Positions 53,738-61,555 of a stretch of DNA of 64,000 nt are shown here, one piece after another. The position numbers and the translations under genes are program-made. The DNA is taken from the NCBI GenBank assembly GCA_963669415.2, contig CAXXPS010000003.1, positions 310,001 through 374,000 on the forward strand, read 5' to 3'. Position 1 is the first letter of the stretch, and every line of letters starts with the position of its first letter. The stretch is from JAWKWH01 sp963669415. Lineage in GTDB: Bacteria > Pseudomonadota > Alphaproteobacteria > Rhizobiales > Rhizobiaceae. The notes beneath the pieces are model-generated. The model was not told where the DNA came from, did no database searches, and worked only from the letters and a program-made list of their open reading frames with translations.

Positions 53738-54549
53738 TGGCAGTAGAAGTTGTCTCGACGGATACGATTGCTGAAGCGGCACAAATCCTGAACTCAAACA
53801 GGCAGGCCAAGATTTTTGCCGGCGGGACCATGCTGATGTGTGCGATCAACTACGGAGACCAGTCGCTAGGAACTTTGGTGCGTTGCAGCGATCCCGCACT
53901 CTCCGAAGTCAGGCCCGAGGGCGAGAACATCCGGATCGGTTCCGCGGTCACAATGGCAAAAATTTTGCAGACGCGCGAGCTGTCATTCCTGGAAGAGGCA
54001 GCCCGTGCAGTTGGCGGTCCGGCGATTAGAACCGCCGCAACGGTTGGCGGCAACCTGTTTGCTCCTCCGCCTTATGGCGATTTCGCAACCGCCTTGCTGG
54101 CGTTGGGAGCGACGATTGAATTTGCCGGCGGGTCTTCGATATCCGCGGACGATTTCTTCGGCAATCGCGATCGATATTCTGAACGGCTTGTAACAGCGGT
54201 TGTGGTTCCCAGGATTAATGACGCCGATGCGCTGCGGTTTCTTAAGGTCACAAGAGTTCGGCCAAAGGGTGCGGCAGTGCTTACCATCGCTGCCTATTTT
54301 CCACGCAGGGCTGGGCAGATAGACGGCTTTCGGATCGCCTACGGCAATATTGCGCCGTCTCCCGTGAGGGCGACCGCCGCCGAACGGGCTCTGGAAGGCG
54401 CAAGTCTGGAGGAAAGCGGGATATCAAATGCACTCGCAGCGGCCTGCCAGGGTATTGAGCCCATTACCGACGGCTTGGCCTCTTCCTGGTATCGGCGCGA
54501 AGTCGTTCCAGTTCACCTCAAACGCGTTCTGCTGAACCGGGAATTGTAG
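53734..54549 (+). CDS. molybdenum hydroxylase FAD subunit (CoxM/XdhB type), second set
   Basis: About 271 residues. The FAD-binding loops are KIFAGGTMLMCAINYG near residue 29 and ATVGGNLFAPPPYGDFATALLA near 104; a CO-dehydrogenase flavoprotein C-terminal domain follows. It would carry electrons from the 2Fe-2S subunit to an acceptor. Two ATGs (53734, 53737) overlap the preceding stop; the second has better spacing to AAGGAG. Confidence 0.84.
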   Translation: MMAVEVVSTDTIAEAAQILNSNRQAKIFAGGTMLMCAINYGDQSLGTLVRCSDPALSEVRPEGENIRIGSAVTMAKILQTRELSFLEEAARAVGGPAIRTAATVGGNLFAPPPYGDFATALLALGATIEFAGGSSISADDFFGNRDRYSERLVTAVVVPRINDADALRFLKVTRVRPKGAAVLTIAAYFPRRAGQIDGFRIAYGNIAPSPVRATAAERALEGASLEESGISNALAAACQGIEPITDGLASSWYRREVVPVHLKRVLLNREL

Positions 54550-54558
54550 GAAACGATC

Positions 54559-55041
54559 ATGACGCAAAAACCGGTACAATTCACTTTGAACGGCGACAGC
54601 AAGGCAGCTTTCGCAAGCCAAGGACAAAACCTGCTCGAGTTTCTCCGCCGCGGGGTCGGTGACATGACACCCAAATATGGATGCGGTCAGGGAACATGTG
54701 GCGCCTGTACCGTAATTGTCGACGGTGAACCGCGCCTGTCCTGTATCACACTCGCCGAGACAGTTGATGGGAGCAATATCGAGACGACAGCCGGCTTGGG
54801 CACCGGAGGAGGGATCGGCGCACTTCAAGACGCGATGATGCGCAATTTTGCTGCTCAATGCGGTTTTTGCACACCGGGAATGTTGATGGCGGCGAAGGCT
54901 CTGCTGGACCGCAATAGCAATCCCACACGCGACGAAGTGGTTGAGGCACTGGCGGGAAATATCTGCCGGTGCACGGGCTACGAAGCAATCATCGATGCAG
55001 TTCTGGAAGCCGCGGCTTCCGGTTCGCGAAATTACGGGTGA
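54559..55041 (+). CDS. molybdenum hydroxylase 2Fe-2S subunit, second set
   Basis: 160 residues: first cluster CGQGTCGACTV and LSCITL, second QCGFCTPGMLMAAK and NICRCTGYEAI, giving all eight cysteines. It relays electrons between the molybdenum cofactor and FAD. It follows the FAD subunit by 9 bases and is followed by the split large subunit after 7 bases. Confidence 0.9.
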   Translation: MTQKPVQFTLNGDSKAAFASQGQNLLEFLRRGVGDMTPKYGCGQGTCGACTVIVDGEPRLSCITLAETVDGSNIETTAGLGTGGGIGALQDAMMRNFAAQCGFCTPGMLMAAKALLDRNSNPTRDEVVEALAGNICRCTGYEAIIDAVLEAAASGSRNYG

Positions 55042-55048
55042 AGACGAC

Positions 55049-56746
55049 ATGCCGGTGGAATTTCGAAAAGAATTGTTTGCTGATGAGCGTGACGACGATC
55101 TCAACGTCATTGGCAAGCCCGAGCAACGGCAGGACATGTTGGGACATGTAACGGGCCGGTCTCCATATTACGATGACCACCAATTTGACGGTCTGTTGCA
55201 TTTGCGCTGTGTGCGCAGCCCTCACCATCATGCACGTATCCGCAACATCGACACCAGCGAAGCTGAACGGATGCCCGGCGTGAAACGCGTTGTGCTTGGA
55301 CGCGATGTGCCGGTCAACCTGAATACCTTGCTTAGCCTGCTTGATTTCGGATTGGATGACGAACAGGTGCTGGCGGACAAAAAGGTCGCCTACAAGGGGG
55401 AACCCGTGTGCGCCATCATTGGCGAAAGCGAGCAGCAAGCGCGAGACGCGTGCGCCAAGGTACGTGTTGATTGGGAGGAGCTGCCGCACGTTCTTGATGT
55501 TGAGGAAGCGCTCAAGCCAGGCGCGCCGTCGGTCAACCCAGCCTATCCGAAGAACGTTTTCATCTATCACGGCAAGTATGATCACCAAAAGCTGCGATAC
55601 GGCGATGTCGATGCCGCGTTTGCAAGCGCTGATCACGTTATCGAGGGGCGCTATCAGATGTCGCCAATCGAGCAGGCGCCCATCGAGACTTGCGGTGCGA
55701 TTGCAGCGCCAGAAACCAATAATCGCTGGGTTTGTTACACCGGGACGCAGGGCCTGTTCTTTTCCCTTGGGACCGCAGCCAAATTGCTCGATGTTTCGTC
55801 ATCGCGGCTTCACTTCATCGGTGGCACGGTAGGTGGCGGCTTTGGCGGCAAGGTCGACAGCCTGCACGAGCCGCTGGCGATACTCGGTGCGATGTTGACC
55901 GGCAGACCGGTAAAGTACCAGTTTGACCGCGCCGAAGAAATGCAGGTCGGAGCGCCTCGCGGCGCCGAGCGCTGGTATCTAACCGACGGGGTTATGGATG
56001 ACGGGCGGATCGTTGCGCGAAAGTTTGTCGGCTACTTCGATTCCGGCGCCTATACCCGGCTTTCCAGCTACGCGATCATCAAGGGGGTAGGGCACCTGCC
56101 CGGACCTTATTCCATCCCCAATGTCTACGCCGATGTGTATTGCGTCTACACCAACCGTACTCCTGCAACGGCGATGCGCGGATTTGGCATTACCGGAGTC
56201 GATTTCGCCATCGAAAACCACATGGACAAGGTCGCCAATGCAGTTGGCATGGATCCGATCGAACTTCGAATATTGAATTCATACCGTGATGGCGACATGA
56301 AAGCACACCGCCGCGAAGCCAAGAATTGCGCTCTGATCGAGTGCTGCCAGGTTGCGGCGGAAAAAGCCGGTTGGTCGATCAGTGACGAAGCCCGCCGTCA
56401 AAGCTCGTTGAGTGGCGGTGGCGGAGAACGCGCCAAACTGCCTGCATTCACAAAGATCGATCAGGGCGGAGCAGTGGACGGCTACGAATCGCAGAGCTAC
56501 GGCCATTCGCAAAAACGGCGTGAACCGGAAATCACTACCCCGCCAATTGCCCCTGCTGCTCCGCGCCCGGTAGAGCCACAAATTGCAGAAGTGAGCGCCG
56601 CCGCTCCTGCGCCGCCACAACCCGCGGAAGCCAATACACCCGCACCGCCAAAACCCGCTGAGCCTGCACCGGCACAACCGGAGCCCGCTGAACGACAGCG
56701 GCGTGTGACAAGGTTCTCGTCCATTTCCGGTCTGAGGAGGCGCTGA
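55049..56746 (+). CDS. molybdenum hydroxylase large subunit, N-terminal half, with Pro/Ala-rich tail
   Basis: 565 residues. It begins with the hammerhead domain (about 30-150: RQDMLGHVTGRSPYYDD, SPHHHARIRNIDTSEAERMPG) and holds the first molybdopterin domain: IGGTVGGGFGGKVDSLHEP near 265-285 and ATAMRGFGITGVDFA near 371-385. The catalytic glutamate and the second molybdopterin domain are absent; they occur in the next gene. The last 75 residues are low complexity (Pro, Ala, Glu; PAPPKPAEPAPAQPEPAE), which may work as a flexible linker or interaction tail. The split starts after residue about 490. The upstream extension to 54941 was rejected as it overlaps the iron-sulfur gene. Confidence 0.83.
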   Translation: MPVEFRKELFADERDDDLNVIGKPEQRQDMLGHVTGRSPYYDDHQFDGLLHLRCVRSPHHHARIRNIDTSEAERMPGVKRVVLGRDVPVNLNTLLSLLDFGLDDEQVLADKKVAYKGEPVCAIIGESEQQARDACAKVRVDWEELPHVLDVEEALKPGAPSVNPAYPKNVFIYHGKYDHQKLRYGDVDAAFASADHVIEGRYQMSPIEQAPIETCGAIAAPETNNRWVCYTGTQGLFFSLGTAAKLLDVSSSRLHFIGGTVGGGFGGKVDSLHEPLAILGAMLTGRPVKYQFDRAEEMQVGAPRGAERWYLTDGVMDDGRIVARKFVGYFDSGAYTRLSSYAIIKGVGHLPGPYSIPNVYADVYCVYTNRTPATAMRGFGITGVDFAIENHMDKVANAVGMDPIELRILNSYRDGDMKAHRREAKNCALIECCQVAAEKAGWSISDEARRQSSLSGGGGERAKLPAFTKIDQGGAVDGYESQSYGHSQKRREPEITTPPIAPAAPRPVEPQIAEVSAAAPAPPQPAEANTPAPPKPAEPAPAQPEPAERQRRVTRFSSISGLRRR

Positions 56747-56748
56747 CC

Positions 56749-57771
56749 ATGGCCAAACATCGCGGAAAAGGTTTTGCCTGCATCAACTACCCCATCGGTA
56801 TGAATTTGGGCGGTGATCCGAGCCAGGCGCTGGTGCATTCCAATCCGGATGGCAAGTTCATGGTCGCTTTGTCGTCGATTGATCTCGGGCAAGGCATGAA
56901 GTCAGTCACCAGGCAGATCGCCGCTGAAACCCTCGGCGTTCCGATTGAGGACGTGTATGTGGATACGGCGGATTCCGACACCGGTCCGCATTGCATGGGT
57001 TCATTTGCCTCGCGTGGTACTCACCGGGTCGGTAATGCGGTCATCCAGGCGGCCAAGGAAGCCCGTGCGGTGATGCTTGAGGCAGCAGCCGAAGAGATGG
57101 AGGTCAACGCCGATGATCTCGTTACCGACGGCAAGGGAAACATTCATGTCAAAGGTGCGCCATCGCGGTCCATTACCACGATGGAGGCCGCGCAGGCCGC
57201 CCAGTTCAAGCAAGGTAAGTCGGTTTCCGGTCGCGGAATCTTCTTGATCCCATTGTCCGGTGTCGACCCGGATACTGGTGAAATGACGCCGGTGTCATGC
57301 TTTGCCCACGCCGCAATGGTTGTCGAAGTGGAAGTTGACGACGAAACCGGCGAGGTCGGTGTTGTTGAGATGAACAGCGCCTATGAGGTGGGTCGCGCGC
57401 TCAATCCAAAACTCGTGGAGCAGCAGTTGACCGGTGGCGCATGGATGGGAATGAGCCATGCCGCATGGGAGACAACCGAACCATACTATCCCGAACGCGA
57501 ACACCGCCCTACCGATTTCAACCACTATCTGATGCCGGGTCCAGGCGACATTGCCAATCACAATATCGCAATTCTGGAACGTCCGGCGCCGGATGGCCCC
57601 TATGGCGGCAAGGGTCCGGGCGAGATGTGCGCGAACCCGGTGCTTCCAGCAGTTGTCAATGCGGTGTTCAACGCAGTTGGTGTGCGCATCGACGAACTGC
57701 CTGTCACCCCGGAAAAAGTGCTTCGCGGTATCCGCGAAAACGGCGGCGCGCGGCCGCAGGCAAGGCACTGA
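56749..57771 (+). CDS. molybdenum hydroxylase large subunit, C-terminal half
   Basis: 340 residues that complete the preceding protein: IDLGQGMKSVTRQIAAETLG, GTHRVGNAVIQAAKEA, SAYEVGRALNPKLVEQQLTGG and the C-terminal APDGPYGGKGPGEMCANPVLPAVVN with the catalytic Glu in GPGEM. It starts 2 bases after the first half ends, with its own ATG. The two proteins should assemble into one active site. No deletion is evident, so this seems a natural split, not decay. Confidence 0.85.
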   Translation: MAKHRGKGFACINYPIGMNLGGDPSQALVHSNPDGKFMVALSSIDLGQGMKSVTRQIAAETLGVPIEDVYVDTADSDTGPHCMGSFASRGTHRVGNAVIQAAKEARAVMLEAAAEEMEVNADDLVTDGKGNIHVKGAPSRSITTMEAAQAAQFKQGKSVSGRGIFLIPLSGVDPDTGEMTPVSCFAHAAMVVEVEVDDETGEVGVVEMNSAYEVGRALNPKLVEQQLTGGAWMGMSHAAWETTEPYYPEREHRPTDFNHYLMPGPGDIANHNIAILERPAPDGPYGGKGPGEMCANPVLPAVVNAVFNAVGVRIDELPVTPEKVLRGIRENGGARPQARH

Positions 57772-57775
57772 ATTC

Positions 57776-58657
57776 ATGGCAGTCAGGCAATCCATTGGTG
57801 GAATTGGAAGTCCCGATGATCTGCGCGATGCGCTGACTGCCGCGCAATATCTTGCCGGGGACGAACTTGCCACATCGGCCTACCTGGCATTGGCTCTGGG
57901 CAAGCCGTTGTTGCTGGAGGGGGTGCCGGGTGTCGGCAAGACCGAGGCGGCAAAGGCGGTCGCTTCGATTTTGGGACGGCAACTGATCCGCCTGCAATGT
58001 TACGAAGGCATCGATGCGGCCGCGGCGCTCTATGAATGGAATTATCCACGCCAGATGCTGGCGATCCGTCAGGCAGGCGACGACTACGTCAATATCTATG
58101 GCGATGACTTCCTGATATCCCGGCCGATGATGGAAGCGCTCCAGAACCCGCGCGATACGGTGCTGCTGATCGACGAAATCGATCGCTCCGACCATGAATT
58201 CGAGGCATTTCTTCTCGAGTTCCTTTCTGACTTTTCAATTTCGATACCAGAGCGGGGAACAATTCGCGCAGCCGAAGAACCGGTCGTCGTTCTGACTTCA
58301 AACCGAACCCGTGAACTACACGAAGCGCTGAGGCGGCGCTGTGTCTATTGCTGGATCGGCTATCCCGATGCCGATCGCGAAGCGCAGATTGTGATGATGC
58401 GGGCAAGCTCGGTTGTTCGCGAAACGGCCGACAAGGTGGTTCGTGCGGTTACATCACTGCGCAACGAACCGTTGGCCAAACCACCCGGCGTGGCCGAAAC
58501 CGTCGAATGGGCGGAAGCGGCGACCGTTCTTCAGGGTCAAGGCGCGGATTGGCCCACTGCATTTCGCCGGTCAATTGGCGTTGCGTTGAAAGATCATGAT
58601 GATCTTGAGTTTGTCGGTGAACGACTGGATGGGATCATTGCAGAGGCAGCGGCATGA
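57776..58657 (+). CDS. MoxR-family AAA+ ATPase (CoxD-like)
   Basis: 293 residues with Walker A GVPGVGKTEAAKA near residue 47, Walker B TVLLIDEIDRSDHEFEA, sensor 1 VVVLTSNRTRELHEALRRRC and a C-terminal lid helix bundle. CoxD-like ATPases mature or sulfurate molybdenum hydroxylases with a VWA partner. The ATG at 57776 follows the large-subunit gene by 4 bases. Its stop overlaps the VWA gene start. Confidence 0.85.
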   Translation: MAVRQSIGGIGSPDDLRDALTAAQYLAGDELATSAYLALALGKPLLLEGVPGVGKTEAAKAVASILGRQLIRLQCYEGIDAAAALYEWNYPRQMLAIRQAGDDYVNIYGDDFLISRPMMEALQNPRDTVLLIDEIDRSDHEFEAFLLEFLSDFSISIPERGTIRAAEEPVVVLTSNRTRELHEALRRRCVYCWIGYPDADREAQIVMMRASSVVRETADKVVRAVTSLRNEPLAKPPGVAETVEWAEAATVLQGQGADWPTAFRRSIGVALKDHDDLEFVGERLDGIIAEAAA

Positions 58658-59775
58658 TGTCCGAAGTACGTCCATTGCCGCGGGCAGCGTTACCGTTTGT
58701 GGAGTTCGCAAGCGTACTGCGCGCAAACGGATTTGTCGTTGCACCGGATCAAACGCAGTCTTTCATCACCGCCACAGGCCTGCTCGGCCCAAGAGGGATG
58801 GACGACATTCATCAGGCCGCGCTTTCAACACTGGCGCCGCCGCCGGAGCGCAGGGATGAGTTTGATGCCCTGTTCCGGATGGTCTTCCTTGGTCAGACAA
58901 TTGCTGCGCCTGCAAGTGACGGTTCAGAAGACGAGGAACTGCGAGCGTTCGACCAGCGCGACGGGCAGTTTGAACCGCCGGAAATTGGTGATGACCGGGA
59001 GGCCGGGGCTCAAGCGACCGAGGTTGAATCTCTGACGGCACGCCGTCTATCGGCCGCGCAACAGTCCCAAACACTGGCGAGGTTTACCCGTGCTGCGCGG
59101 GATAAATTACCCCGCAACAGGGCGCGCCGGTTCTCGGCCCACAGCAAGGGTTCGAGGCCTGATGTCCGCCAGGCGCTGCGTGAAGCGGTCAAGCGCGACG
59201 GCGAAGTCATCCGTCTGCCCGTTCGCGGCCGGAAATCGAGGCAAAGGCGTATTTTGCTGCTGATCGACGTGTCGGGTTCGATGAAGGAACTGACCGACGG
59301 GCATCTGCGATTTGCGCATGCGCTGGCGCAAACTGCCGAACGGCTTGAAGTCTTCACAATCGGCACCCGGCTGACACGGATCACCCGGGCGTTGAAGCTT
59401 AGAAACCGCGAACACTCGTTTGAGACGGCGTCGTCAATTGTGGCGGACTGGGATGGCGGAACGCGGCTTGGTGATGCGTTGAATGCATTTCTCGCCATAC
59501 CGCGATTTGTCGGCTTTGCCAGAGGTTCATTGACGATTGTCATCTCCGATGGTCTCGAAAGAGGCGAATCCGGGCAATTGCGGGCCGCCATGGAGCGTTT
59601 TGCCAGAATTTCATGGTCGATCCTCTGGCTAACACCGCTGGCGGATGGTCCGGATTTTGTGCCCCAGACCTCAGCATTGGCGGCGATTGCCGGGCAGGTT
59701 GACCGGTTCGATAGCGCGGTTGATCTGGAGCAGCTGTGCGGGGCTGTCCTCGATCACGCCAGGAGTGCAGCCTGA
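58654..59775 (+). CDS. VWA-domain protein (CoxE-like)
   Basis: 373 residues. The N-terminal half is helical; the C-terminal von Willebrand A domain begins near residue 195 with RRILLLIDVSGSMKELTDG, which gives the MIDAS DxSxS motif; FTIGTRLTRITRAL and VISDGLERG add the threonine and second aspartate. CoxE works with the MoxR ATPase in activating molybdenum enzymes. Its stop overlaps the amidohydrolase start. Confidence 0.85.
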   Translation: MMSEVRPLPRAALPFVEFASVLRANGFVVAPDQTQSFITATGLLGPRGMDDIHQAALSTLAPPPERRDEFDALFRMVFLGQTIAAPASDGSEDEELRAFDQRDGQFEPPEIGDDREAGAQATEVESLTARRLSAAQQSQTLARFTRAARDKLPRNRARRFSAHSKGSRPDVRQALREAVKRDGEVIRLPVRGRKSRQRRILLLIDVSGSMKELTDGHLRFAHALAQTAERLEVFTIGTRLTRITRALKLRNREHSFETASSIVADWDGGTRLGDALNAFLAIPRFVGFARGSLTIVISDGLERGESGQLRAAMERFARISWSILWLTPLADGPDFVPQTSALAAIAGQVDRFDSAVDLEQLCGAVLDHARSAA

Positions 59776-60656
59776 TGAAGATCATCGATGCACACCACCA
59801 TATCTGGCGGCAAGCCGATCTACCCTGGCTTCTCGGCCCCACCCAACCGCGGATTTTTGGCGCTTACGACGCGATCAAACGCGACTATCCGATCAGCGAA
59901 TATCTGGATGACGTCTCGGGAAGCGGTGTTGAGAAATCTGTTTACGTGCAAGTCAACTGGGCTCCGAACTGGTTTGAGGATGAGGTTGCATGGGTCCAGC
60001 GAAACGCCGATGAGACCGGTTGGCCGCACGGGATTGTCGGATATTGCGACATGACGCAGAGGGACGCCCGACGTGATCTGGACCGGCTCGCCAAATATCC
60101 GAACATGCGTGGAATCCGGCAGCAATTTCATTGGCACGATAATCCGCTCTACCGGTTTGCGAAGTCGCCTGACTTGTGCCGTAGCGAGACCGTTCAAAAC
60201 AACATTCGGCAATTGGCGGATTATGGTTGGAGTTTCGATCTTCAAGTCTTTTCCGGACAGATGGACGGGGCAGGGGAGTTGGCATCTGCGGTGCCGGAGG
60301 TGACATTCATTCTTCAGCATTCAGGCATGCTGGAAGATCTGAGCGATCAGGGCCGGGCCGATTGGCGCCGCAACATGGTTGCGCTGGCAAAACACAAGAA
60401 TGTCGTCACAAAGCTTTCCGCATTCGGAACTTTCATCCATCGCAATGATGATGACCACATTGCGTGGATGGTCGAACATACGATCAAGATATTCGGCGCG
60501 CGCCGATGTCTCTATGGTTCCAATTTTCCGATCGAGAAAATCTGGACAGACTACCAAACAATGCTCGGATCATTTCGCAAAGCGGCAAAGAAACTGGGCG
60601 AAACGAAGAGCAAGGCGATCTTCTTTGACACAGCAAAAAGAGTTTACCGGCTTTAG
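59775..60656 (+). CDS. amidohydrolase-family hydrolase (COG3618, lactonase/decarboxylase type)
   Basis: 293 residues starting MKIIDAHHHIWRQADLPWL with the metal-binding HxH, followed by NMRGIRQQFHWHD, TFILQHSGM and the C-terminal RCLYGSNFPIEK. COG3618 proteins hydrolyse lactones and pyrone- or amide-type rings. The start ATG overlaps the VWA stop, placing it in the same transcript as the molybdenum hydroxylase. It is a good candidate for ring opening after hydroxylation. Confidence 0.82.
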   Translation: MKIIDAHHHIWRQADLPWLLGPTQPRIFGAYDAIKRDYPISEYLDDVSGSGVEKSVYVQVNWAPNWFEDEVAWVQRNADETGWPHGIVGYCDMTQRDARRDLDRLAKYPNMRGIRQQFHWHDNPLYRFAKSPDLCRSETVQNNIRQLADYGWSFDLQVFSGQMDGAGELASAVPEVTFILQHSGMLEDLSDQGRADWRRNMVALAKHKNVVTKLSAFGTFIHRNDDDHIAWMVEHTIKIFGARRCLYGSNFPIEKIWTDYQTMLGSFRKAAKKLGETKSKAIFFDTAKRVYRL

Positions 60657-60685
60657 CTGGCCGGCCGCAAACGGGAGGACAAGAT

Positions 60686-61534
60686 ATGGCTCTGGAAATC
60701 AAGATACTGGACTACGGCGACATTGAACTTGAATCCAGTTTTCTGGTGTTGGGCCGCGATTGCGGGCGCACACGACGGGTGCCGGTCTACGGGTTTCTAA
60801 TCACCGGAGGAGAGTATCCGGTTCTGGTCGATACCGGTTACCGTGACAATCAAATCATGGAAACGCTGGGCATGCGCGGTCTGCAGTTCCATGAAAACAT
60901 GATTGAGAACCAGCTGGCGCGGTTTGACCTGAAGCCGGGAGACATCCGCTACATCTGCCACACCCATCTGCATATCGATCATGCCGGCAAGGATGATCAC
61001 TTCCCGATGACGACCACTGTCGTGCTGAACCGGCGTGAACTGGAACATTCGGTATCCGGACTGATGCATCCGCAATACCCGAAACCGGATATTCAGCACC
61101 TGATCGAGCGATTGCACACGCCCGGTGCGCTGCGTTTCGAGGACACGGAATTGACCGGAGAGGTCGAACTGATACCGGGCGTGACGCTGGATTGGGCGGG
61201 TGCGCATACGGAAGGCTCGATGAACGTCCATGTTGAAACAGCCGAAGGGCGTGCAACGATTTGCGGTGACGTCATCTATGATTTCAACGATCAGATCATC
61301 AATCCGCTCAATGAAATCAGCGATCGCGAGCCGCGTGTTACCGGCAATCATTCGGTATCAAAACGCGAAGAAAAAGCGGCGATCAAGAAGCTGCTCAGCG
61401 GTTCGAAATTCCTGCTTCCGGTACATGACAAGGCGGCCTTGATTGACCGTAACCAGGTGGTGGGCCGGCTGGATATGCAGGTACCCGGACCGATTACCGA
61501 AACGGTGCCACGCCGCGACTGGTTTCCCGCTTGA
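60686..61534 (+). CDS. metallo-beta-lactamase-fold lactonase (AHL-lactonase-like)
   Basis: 282 residues. The dinuclear metal motif CHTHLHIDHAGKDDHFP (HxHxDH) is near residue 92, AGAHTEGSMNVHV supplies the next histidine and CGDVIYDFND the bridging aspartate. The layout resembles N-acyl homoserine lactonases and related small-lactone hydrolases. The N-terminus lacks a signal peptide, so it acts in the cytoplasm. In this cluster a catabolic lactone is more probable than quorum-signal removal. It is preceded by GGGAGG. Confidence 0.8.
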   Translation: MALEIKILDYGDIELESSFLVLGRDCGRTRRVPVYGFLITGGEYPVLVDTGYRDNQIMETLGMRGLQFHENMIENQLARFDLKPGDIRYICHTHLHIDHAGKDDHFPMTTTVVLNRRELEHSVSGLMHPQYPKPDIQHLIERLHTPGALRFEDTELTGEVELIPGVTLDWAGAHTEGSMNVHVETAEGRATICGDVIYDFNDQIINPLNEISDREPRVTGNHSVSKREEKAAIKKLLSGSKFLLPVHDKAALIDRNQVVGRLDMQVPGPITETVPRRDWFPA

Positions 61535-61555
61535 TATCGGTAGGGAGGTTGATCC

